Positions 7,146 through 13,223 of a stretch of 13,223 bases of DNA are shown piece by piece (within the stretch, counting starts at the first letter, position 1; each line of letters opens with the position of its first letter). The stretch is from Russula earlei (taxonomy: Eukaryota; Basidiomycota; Agaricomycetes; Russulales; Russulaceae). The notes under the pieces are model-generated. The model did not search any database and was not told where the DNA came from. It was given only the letters and a program-made list of their open reading frames with translations. A program made the position numbers and the translations under genes. The stretch is taken from contig JAGFNK010001197.1 in NCBI GenBank assembly GCA_025769875.1, forward strand, positions 1 to 13,223, given 5' to 3'.

Positions 7146-7406
7146 GTGAATATCACTGGATTCTAGCTTCGGGACTGTAGGCTTGCAGGGAATCAAGCAA
7201 TCGACTCGGAAACTCTCTCTACTCTCAAAGTCTTCGAATGCGAAGACCTTTCTGTCACATTTCCTCTCCGCGGTACACACTAGCCCTTGCTGTGTTGTCA
7301 CCGAGATCCCCGACCTTCGCGAGAACTTGTCGTCTCGCTCGGCTCAGTGCGCACGTCTCGCGCGTGAAACGATTTGTCAGCGACACCGCCCCCAGTCAGT
7401 GACATT

Positions 7407-7418
7407 AGAACAAGCTTA
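7407..7418 (+). other. Primer-binding site, complementary to the element's own RNA 5' end
   Basis: AGAACAAGCTTA lies two bases after the LTR end and is the exact reverse complement of 7131-7142 in the LTR, just downstream of the expected distance from the TATA box. In Tf1 the first 11 nt of the mRNA fold back onto such a site, are cleaved and prime minus-strand synthesis. The same position, length and complementarity are seen here. I recognise no tRNA 3'-end complement at this place. Confidence 0.72.
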
Positions 7419-7479
7419 CCACTCGAACCCTTGACCCCGAACCACACGCTCACCAAGAAATATATTGATTTCTTCCAAC

Positions 7480-8859
7480 ATGACTACAACTCGAGACTGG
7501 AAGACCAAAGGGTATCAAGTCCCAACCATAGAAGGATTGGCTGCCCTCAAATGCCCCTTTGAACTGCTGCCTGACCAAGAAAAGAATGTCCCTAGTATCA
7601 CTATGTTCGACGATGGTGTCGAATTCTACACCATACAGAAAGATAGTGTCCCATGGACTGGCTATTATGCCAACTGGAAGGGTGCCAAGGTAGCCCTCAG
7701 CCACCTCTACGGCCTTTGGTTCGAAATCGAAAGACGCGGGGACACGTGGGAAGTGACGCGCGTCGCTCACTCAGCCTTTAGGCTTCAGCAAAGTCCTCTC
7801 CGAGGCATCAATATTACTACGCTGACAGCCTCGGGAACACCACTTCCTAGGTCCAGAGCTCCGAGCCTTACTCCAACACCAGGACCGGTCCCTACCACTC
7901 ACGCTCCAATGGAGCTCGAACCAACGACAACGACGAACGTTTTCGTCGCCGCCACCGACCCTGAACCGATCCAGCCAAAACCCGCCTTGTCCGGGATGGC
8001 ACAACCTCCCACTCGCGCCTCATTCTCCGGAATGGGAGGCCGCGGAATACGACCTCCAAGCCCCGACCCCGACCCCAATGATTATGACACACGCACAGAC
8101 CGCGACCGCAATACACGCGGCTCCGACAATGGGAAACTCGAGGGGATTCCCCCCGAGTTCTTCAACGGCAACCGCGCGCGCATGCACGCGTTCTTGGTTG
8201 CGTTCAACAGGTTTATGTCTATGAACCACGACAGTAAGATCGCCAAGGATCCCATCAAAAAGTGTGCATATTTTCTCTCACTGATGAAAGGACCCAAAGT
8301 CGAAGGATGGCTCGAAGCCATGGACCAGTGGCTCGAAGACGTACAAGAGGACCCCACCAACGTCCCGCTCGGACTTACTGCGTGGGAAGCACTTCGACAA
8401 CAATTCCGTCGCGCGTTTACTGACTACGCGGAACGCGAGAAGGCCCAGGACAAACTCAAAGAATTAAAGATGAAAGATGGACTCCTAGACGACTACGTAT
8501 CTGAATTCCAACTATTGACAAGACGTGCAGGACTTGATGTCGACGAACCGACAGTCATGCGACTGTTTGCCTGGGGACTCCCACGATCCCTAGTCGAGTC
8601 TTGTCTCGACCTTGAGGATCCTACTTCATTCGCAGATTGGGTCGCAGCAGCACAAAAACACCATAGAGTCTGGATGCGCAAACGCGCGATTTTGTCCGAC
8701 CACTCTAGCACACGCGGACGAAACTTCAACCAACCACAGAACAACAGACCTTGGGGACGACTGGTCAATTCGGCGTGGGCCAATCGTGGGAATAATCAAA
8801 AACACCACACCCGCACGACCCCGACTCCCACCGCGCGACCCAAACGCGATGGACACTAG
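7480..8859 (+). CDS. gag: Gag (N-terminal domain plus capsid), frame lost near the end
   Basis: Gag forms the virus-like particle that packages the element's RNA. ATG 7480 is preferred over the upstream TTG at 7465 because it sits in a good fungal context (CCAACATGACT). Residues 1-110 form a Trp/Phe-rich, apparently folded N-terminal domain that I do not recognise (for example MFDDGVEFYTI and YANWKGAKVALSHLYGLWFE). Residues 115-215 are a Pro/Thr/Asp-rich linker. From about 217 to 400 is the retrotransposon Gag capsid domain: PPEFFNGNRARMHAFLV, WEALRQQFRRAFTDY, LKMKDGLLDDYVSEF and FAWGLPRSLVESCLD. The frame then ends at 8857-8859 in a basic tail. The zinc knuckle that should follow is in the +1 frame, so a one-base change probably lies between about 8760 and 8830. 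Confidence 0.85.
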   Translation: MTTTRDWKTKGYQVPTIEGLAALKCPFELLPDQEKNVPSITMFDDGVEFYTIQKDSVPWTGYYANWKGAKVALSHLYGLWFEIERRGDTWEVTRVAHSAFRLQQSPLRGINITTLTASGTPLPRSRAPSLTPTPGPVPTTHAPMELEPTTTTNVFVAATDPEPIQPKPALSGMAQPPTRASFSGMGGRGIRPPSPDPDPNDYDTRTDRDRNTRGSDNGKLEGIPPEFFNGNRARMHAFLVAFNRFMSMNHDSKIAKDPIKKCAYFLSLMKGPKVEGWLEAMDQWLEDVQEDPTNVPLGLTAWEALRQQFRRAFTDYAEREKAQDKLKELKMKDGLLDDYVSEFQLLTRRAGLDVDEPTVMRLFAWGLPRSLVESCLDLEDPTSFADWVAAAQKHHRVWMRKRAILSDHSSTRGRNFNQPQNNRPWGRLVNSAWANRGNNQKHHTRTTPTPTARPKRDGH

Positions 8860-9187
8860 CGCGGGCGCCGCTCGCAAGGCAGTCACCAAAGCCGAAAAAC
8901 AGAAACACAGAGAAGAAGGAAGATGCTTCCATTGCTCTCTGCGAGGACACTTGGCCCGCGACTGCCCCACGAAACCGAAGCGCGAAATAACTCGTGCACG
9001 CACCGCCGATACGACCACCGTCACATCCGAATCCTCCACTGTAGAAATAGTCGAGGAAAACGCCATCGACAAAGTCGCGAAGGCAGCAAAGGCAGCAAAG
9101 GCACTCTCTGTAGAGGAAAGAGAGGCCTTCATCAAAGCATTAACGGGAGATAGTGAGGATAAGGAAGAGGATTTTTCGGACGCTTGA
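8830..9187 (+). CDS. gag: Gag C-terminal segment: nucleocapsid zinc knuckle
   Basis: This is the continuation of Gag in another frame. It reads PPRDPNAMDTSAG, the usual lead-in, then a CX2CX4HX4C zinc knuckle, CFHCSLRGHLARDC (8924-8965), which binds the element's RNA in the particle. A Thr/Ser-rich stretch, an Ala/Lys repeat (KAAKAAKA) and an acidic end (EDKEEDFSDA) follow, with a TGA at 9185-9187. It has no start codon of its own that makes sense; it is the tail of the Gag at 7480 separated by an indel. The end overlaps the protease frame. Confidence 0.8.
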
Positions 9188-9537
9188 GCATAACAGCGAT
9201 TGCTCGAGCTTTAGGTATCGATCCCATGTACAAATCTCAGAGAAAGTCAATATCAGTGACAACTACTATTTACATTGGATCGAGCAAAGCTGAAAGAAAA
9301 GCCCTGATAGACAGTGGGGCCACCGAGTGCTTCATATCCCCTAGGCTAACAAAGGAATTACACCTTCAAACCAGAAAATTAATTCCAACCAGAAACGTCA
9401 AAAACGTCGACGGAACATTGAATCGTTCAGGGAAAGTTACCCAAACTGTTCAACTACAATTAAAGTTACTAGGACAAAAACATATGCACCAATTTTTGGT
9501 TGCAGACATAGGACAAGACGACATCATTCTGGGATAA
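9163..9537 (+). CDS. pol: Pol start: retropepsin-like protease
   Basis: The frame is open from 9163 and lies in the -1 frame relative to the Gag tail, overlapping it by about 25 nt. It contains the aspartic protease signature ALIDSGATECFISP (catalytic Asp codon 9310-9312). Later it has IGQDDIILG, the usual end of the protease fold before a YPFL-like segment. The protease cuts Gag-Pol into mature particle proteins. No ATG lies at the front; the first is at 9227 (in DPMYKSQ), so expression by frameshifting from Gag is likely. The frame ends at TAA 9535-9537 because of one extra A. The expected YPFLES continuation resumes in the next frame. Confidence 0.82.
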   Translation, partial: GRGFFGRLSITAIARALGIDPMYKSQRKSISVTTTIYIGSSKAERKALIDSGATECFISPRLTKELHLQTRKLIPTRNVKNVDGTLNRSGKVTQTVQLQLKLLGQKHMHQFLVADIGQDDIILG

Positions 9538-10094
9538 TCCATTCCTTGAATCGACAAACCCAAAAATAAATTGGTCCAAGGGAACCATCATGGGAAGAAT
9601 TACCCTCAAAGGAGACCAGGAAGTACCGGCATGGATCAAAGCATTAACAGAATGGGAAGAGGGCGACGAACTATGGCTACAAACCCAAATACGCAAGACC
9701 ACCATAGCGCAACAACTAGCGGAATCACAAATGCAAGGCAAGACGCAAACTTGGCAGGAAATAGTCCCCTCTTCAATACCATCAATACGGACAAGTGTTT
9801 ATGGAACAAGAATCGGAAAGATTTCCAGGACCAAGAAAATGGGACCACGCTATCGACCTAAAACAAGACGCCCCAACCACGATCAATTGTAGGGTATACC
9901 CCCTATCACCAAAAGAAAAAGAAGAACAAGGAAAATTTCTCGAACAAAATTTACGACTCAAAGCGGATAAGAAGGTCCAACTCACCATACGCCAGTGGAT
10001 TCTTCCTTATAAAAAAGAAAGATGGTAAATTCCGACCGGTACAGGACTATAGAAACCTAAACAAATGGACAATACCCAACGTATACCCGTTACC
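9538..10094 (+). pseudogene. pol: Protease-RT linker and RT N-terminus, split over three frames
   Basis: The sequence is recognisably one protein but changes frame three times. 9539-9772 encodes YP-FLES, INWSKGTIMG and a hydrophilic linker ending EIVP. After an extra base near 9773, the frame 9774-9962 gives QYHQYG, FPGPRKWDHAIDL and [19 protein letters not shown], the typical RT lead-in. After another change near 9963, the frame to 10095 gives [20 protein letters not shown] and [16 protein letters not shown], reverse transcriptase blocks 1-2. A missing T near 10095 then moves reading into the long frame that follows. As read, no complete RT can be made from this copy by ordinary translation. 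Confidence 0.82.
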
Positions 10095-12497
10095 TTGATC
10101 CCAGAACTCATTCATGCTCTAGCGGGAAAAGAACTCTTTACTAAATTCGACGTTAGATGGGGATACAACAATATTCAGATCAAAGAAGGGGACGAATGGA
10201 AAGCAGCCTTCAAAACCAGTGACGGGCTATTCGAACCTACGGTAATGTTCTTTGGACTAACAAATTCTCCAGCTACCTTTCAAACTATGATGGACGACAT
10301 TTTTCAGGAAGAACTCGCTCAAGGATGGTTGAAGATCTATATGGACGACATCATCATTGCCACACAAAATGACGAAACAGAACATACGCTCAAAGTCAAC
10401 CACATACTATCTAAACTGAAACAACACGATCTCTATCTCAAACCAGAAAAGTGTCAATTCCACAAAAAGAAAGTAGAATACCTTGGAGTAATCATAGGAG
10501 AAGGGAAAATAACTATGGATCCCGTCAAAGTCAAAGGAATTAAAGACTGGCCAACCCCATCGACGCTGAAAGAAGTCAGAAGTTTCCTAGGATTCTGTAA
10601 CTTCTATCGAAATTTCATCCCCAACTTCTCCATAAAAGCAAGACCACTGAACGACTTAACAAAGAAAAACAGACAATGGGAATGGACAACAAAGGAAGAC
10701 CAAGCCTTTCAAATCTTAAAAGAAACCTGCGTATCCTATCCAGTACTCCGTACCCCAGATTGGACAAAACAATTCGTTTTAGACACTGATGCATCAGGGT
10801 TCGCCGTAGGAGCGGTTATATCGCAAGAATATGAAGATGGTTTTCACCCTATTGCCTACTATTCCAGAACACTATTAGATGCAGAAAGAAACTACGATGC
10901 TCACGACAAAGAACTAGCAGCAGTAATTTTTGGATTAAAAAGCGGACGACCATTCTTCTTAGGAGCCGACAAACCAGTTAGAATAAGAACAGACCACAAA
11001 AATCTTACATACTTTAAAGAACCACAGAAATTAACAGGACGACAAGCCAGATGGATGCAATATATGCAAGACTTTAATATCACCTTAGAACACGTCCCTG
11101 GACACACACACACCATCGCAGACACACTCTCTCGTCGCAAAGACCTTAACAAGGGGGTAGAAGAACAAAAAACCACCTTACTACCACCCGAAATATTCGC
11201 AAAAAAGACCTACCTACCCGACAAACCTGACAAACGACGAGAAATTCTAAGACAATTCCATGACACTCCCTTCGCAGGACACCCAGGAATAGCTAATACC
11301 TGGGACTTAATCAAACAACACTACGAAGGACCTAGACTACAACAATTCGTAGAACAATACGTCAAAGGCTGCGCCAAATGCCAAGAATCTAAGACCAATA
11401 TACCTAGAAAGAAGGCCACGACCTTCCCACTCGACACACACGTTGAACAAGGCCCCTTTCAATACGTATCGATGGACCTCATCACCGACCTACCAAAATC
11501 AGAAGGATTTGACAGCGTCCTCACCATAGTCGATCAAGGGTGCTCTAAAGCAACAAAGTTTATCCCCTGCAACAAAACAATTGATGGAACAGGTGTTGCA
11601 CACGAGTACTTGAAACACCTCGTACCCTGGTTCGGTGTTCCCAAAAGAATCATCTCCGACAGAGACCCTCGATTCGCATCAAACTTCTCAAAAGCCTTAT
11701 GTAAAAATCTAGGCATCAAACAAAACATGTCTACCGCGTTCCACCCCCAAACCGACGGACAGACAGAACGAATGAATGCATGGCTAGAACAATACCTAAG
11801 ACCCTGGACCACGACTCATCCACATTCCTGGGCAAAAATGCTTCCTCTAGCAGAATATGCGCATAACTCATGGAAACATGAAACATCACGAAGATCACCA
11901 CACGAACTCCTCATGGGATTCAAACCCCAGATCGACATCAGTCTAGAAGACAATAACGTACCCTCATCCACCGATCGCCTAAAACAACTAGAAGAAGCAA
12001 GACAAGATGCCCAACAACTTCTCGAACGTAAACAACAACCCCTAAAACCCGACATCAAAGAAATGGAAGAGGGAACCCTTGTATGGCTAGAAGCGAAGAA
12101 CCTCAAAACACGAGGAACATGCAAACTAATGCCTAAAAGATACGGTCCATTTCCCATCACAAAAAGAATTTCCAAAGTCGCATATCAATTACAACTCCCG
12201 TCATCTATGAAGATACATGACGTCTTTCACGTCAACCTACTCCTCCCTTATAAGGAGACGGAGGAATATGGCACGCCGTTTACACGACCTCCACCAACCA
12301 TTGAAAATGAGGAAGAATACGAAATTGAAGCCATTCTAGACACAAGAAGGTTCGGACGAACACGTAAGATTCAGTACCTCGTACACTGGAAAGGATACCC
12401 GGCATCAGATGATTCATGGGTTGACCATCGTGACCTCAATGCCCCAGAACTCCTAAAAGAATACTACTCCGCTTCAGCTGGACGACCCCAAGTATAA
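10095..12497 (+). CDS. pol: Pol: reverse transcriptase, RNase H, integrase, chromodomain
   Basis: This is an uninterrupted frame of 800 codons (TAA 12495-12497). The ATG at 10065 gives about ten out-of-frame residues and is not a real start. Numbered from 10065, the RT palm has [20 protein letters not shown] and the catalytic YMDD at 92-95 (10338-10349). RNase H has [15 protein letters not shown] (Asp 240, 242) and ends near [19 protein letters not shown]. Integrase has a zinc-binding H399, H406, C436, C439 and the catalytic triad D471, D532, E568, spaced DX60DX35E. A GPY/F segment (RYGPFPI) lies near 693. The chromodomain at about 748-800 contains [26 protein letters not shown] and LLKEYY. 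Chromodomains of this kind guide integration to marked chromatin. The enzymes copy the RNA to cDNA and insert it in the nucleus. All key residues seen are intact. Confidence 0.93.
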   Translation: MIPELIHALAGKELFTKFDVRWGYNNIQIKEGDEWKAAFKTSDGLFEPTVMFFGLTNSPATFQTMMDDIFQEELAQGWLKIYMDDIIIATQNDETEHTLKVNHILSKLKQHDLYLKPEKCQFHKKKVEYLGVIIGEGKITMDPVKVKGIKDWPTPSTLKEVRSFLGFCNFYRNFIPNFSIKARPLNDLTKKNRQWEWTTKEDQAFQILKETCVSYPVLRTPDWTKQFVLDTDASGFAVGAVISQEYEDGFHPIAYYSRTLLDAERNYDAHDKELAAVIFGLKSGRPFFLGADKPVRIRTDHKNLTYFKEPQKLTGRQARWMQYMQDFNITLEHVPGHTHTIADTLSRRKDLNKGVEEQKTTLLPPEIFAKKTYLPDKPDKRREILRQFHDTPFAGHPGIANTWDLIKQHYEGPRLQQFVEQYVKGCAKCQESKTNIPRKKATTFPLDTHVEQGPFQYVSMDLITDLPKSEGFDSVLTIVDQGCSKATKFIPCNKTIDGTGVAHEYLKHLVPWFGVPKRIISDRDPRFASNFSKALCKNLGIKQNMSTAFHPQTDGQTERMNAWLEQYLRPWTTTHPHSWAKMLPLAEYAHNSWKHETSRRSPHELLMGFKPQIDISLEDNNVPSSTDRLKQLEEARQDAQQLLERKQQPLKPDIKEMEEGTLVWLEAKNLKTRGTCKLMPKRYGPFPITKRISKVAYQLQLPSSMKIHDVFHVNLLLPYKETEEYGTPFTRPPPTIENEEEYEIEAILDTRRFGRTRKIQYLVHWKGYPASDDSWVDHRDLNAPELLKEYYSASAGRPQV

Positions 12498-12547
12498 AAA
12501 CACCACCCATAAGACGGACTATTCCCTACCTCCTACCCCCAACAAAC

Positions 12548-13223
12548 ATGTCTTCCACACAAAACTCCCCCACCGCTTCCTCCGCCACTTTGGTACCCAC
12601 TCCACCTTATTCCCCTGCTCTCATCCATCTGCCACTATCCCGAGGACCATCCCCCTCAACGGCAGCCCACTATCAACACTAGGCTACTCATCCGACGCGC
12701 TGCACAACACGCCGCCATGATTGTTCAAGCATGCGAGCTATGGGAGGACGACTCCCTCACCACGATACTACGTGCCTTCGGCAACCGTTCTCCTACTCTG
12801 GGGGACTAGTTCGCCCATCAGGACTCGCAGCCCATCCTATCACGTCCGCACTCCCTCACCTGACCCCATCCCAATCCCTCCACGCACCACTACAACCCAT
12901 TATCCAACAAGTTGAGAACGTAGTTCTGCTCAACGAAAACTTTGCCCCAATAGACCGCGAGAGAACGCCACCTCCTGTCTACGAACCAGCCGCCAACCAC
13001 ACACAACGCTCAGAACTGGAGGAACTTGGAGAAGGATGGGAAGAAGGAGATCTAGGGCTAGATTTACTAATCCCAGATCCAGGAAATGAAGAAGACACGC
13101 TTCCTCCCCGCTTCGTTCTCCCTGACATCACACACGGTTTCCCTCTCTTAGCTACCTACGGTCCTGGATGCCCCACTCACCGCATTCCCATTCGAGCTCG
13201 AGCTGACCCCTATCCTCGCCCCC
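12548..13223 (+). CDS. Post-pol ORF (third ORF), unidentified, open at window end
   Basis: Fifty bases after the pol stop an ATG in a favourable context (ACAAACATG) starts a Ser/Thr/Pro-rich frame (MSSTQNSPTASSATLV) that meets TAG at 12680. The +1 frame from about 12660 to 12807 reads like a helical protein segment (RLLIRRAAQHAAMIVQACEL, then TTILRAFGNRSP). From 12806 the first frame becomes protein-like again (IIQQVENVVLLNENFAPIDR, acidic ELEELGEGWEEGDLGLDLL, then RFVLPDITHGFPLL) and is open to the last base. I read this as one protein with two compensating indels. It has no signal peptide or membrane segment, so it is not an envelope gene. I do not recognise its function. It lies between pol and the unseen 3' LTR, on the sense strand. 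Confidence 0.55.

Larger units (their letters stand above)
6914..7404 (+). repeat. 5' LTR (491 bp)
   Basis: The LTR begins TGTCAC and ends GTGACA, a perfect 6-bp terminal inverted repeat, and the end is followed two bases later by the primer-binding site. U3 (about 6914-7131) has four CCGG motifs in its first 55 bp and a TATA box. R starts at about 7132. No 3' copy is in the window, so the boundaries rest on the inverted ends, the primer-binding site and the break in the Helitron reading frame at the left end. Confidence 0.8.
6914..13223 (+). mobile_element. Ty3/Gypsy chromovirus LTR retrotransposon (Tf1/sushi-like), right end outside window
   Basis: The element has, in order, a 5' LTR (6914-7404), a primer-binding site, gag with a zinc knuckle, protease, reverse transcriptase, RNase H, integrase with a GPY/F segment and chromodomain, and an extra ORF after pol. 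The order RT-RNase H-integrase marks Ty3/Gypsy, and the C-terminal chromodomain marks a chromovirus. Self-priming (see the primer-binding site) places it near Tf1/sushi. It is inserted in sense orientation into a Helitron helicase gene. GCACT at 6909-6913 would be the 5-bp target duplication if it recurs after the 3' LTR, which is not in view. It is CpG-rich compared with the host repeats. Several single-base frame breaks make this copy apparently non-autonomous. Confidence 0.92.

Noticed and set aside
8626..9135. Minus-strand open frame of 169 codons
   Set aside because: It is the complement of the Gag nucleocapsid region and its Ala/Ser/Val-rich product reflects the repeats on the other strand.
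10065..10094. ATG at 10065 as the start of Pol
   Set aside because: Its first ten codons are out of frame with the conserved RT sequence that occupies these bases in the neighbouring frame (…WTIPNVYP). The true protein enters this frame only after a missing base near 10095.
12548..13223. Envelope-like gene making this an errantivirus
   Set aside because: No signal peptide, transmembrane segment, cleavage site or Cys pattern is visible. The sequence is Pro-rich and acidic.

Overview
The window looks like a repeat-rich region of a filamentous fungus, most probably a mushroom-forming basidiomycete (Agaricomycetes). Three things point there: Helitron rolling-circle transposon proteins of the fungal type, a Ty3/Gypsy chromovirus LTR retrotransposon of the Tf1/sushi kind, and a broken nuclear gene for a mitochondrial ribosomal protein with one short (about 83 nt) intron. 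This assignment is inference from family knowledge; no search was run.

Layout. Positions 1-362 hold nothing recognisable. At 363-566 is the C-terminal tail of a Helitron helicase, followed by A-rich repeats, a GC-rich hairpin and a perfect 43-bp palindrome (816-858) that resemble a Helitron-type 3' end. From 860 to about 2000 lies C-rich, almost CpG-free DNA with degenerate repeats and no credible gene. From 2040 to 3340 there is a cluster of ACTGGTC-type repeats, a short hairpin and an LTR-like remnant with a TATA box. A foldback element with two 185-nt arms occupies 3353-3744. A small island of host-gene-like sequence follows: the last exon of an unidentified gene (to 4268), then the 5' half of a bot1/mS35-type mitoribosomal gene (4485-4992) with its intron still visible but with frameshifts. 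The second mS35 exon runs in frame into a Helitron helicase fragment (about 5054-6913) that carries a premature stop and a one-base frameshift.

That Helitron is cut inside the helicase domain by a Ty3/Gypsy element that starts at 6914 and runs off the right edge. It has a 491-bp 5' LTR (TGTCAC...GTGACA), a TATA box, and a primer-binding site complementary to the predicted 5' end of its own transcript, as in Tf1-type self-priming. It then has gag with a zinc knuckle, protease, reverse transcriptase, RNase H, integrase and chromodomain, and finally an extra open reading frame after pol that is still open at the window end. Five probable one-base lesions fall between about 8800 and 10100, while gag before them and the 2.4-kb RT-to-chromodomain stretch after them are clean.

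How it fits together: the window is a nest of insertions of different ages. The CpG-poor left side and Helitron look old and possibly methylated. The gene island keeps its CpGs, and the LTR element is CpG-rich and probably the latest arrival. The 3' LTR, the rest of the interrupted Helitron and the rest of the post-pol ORF should lie to the right of this window.
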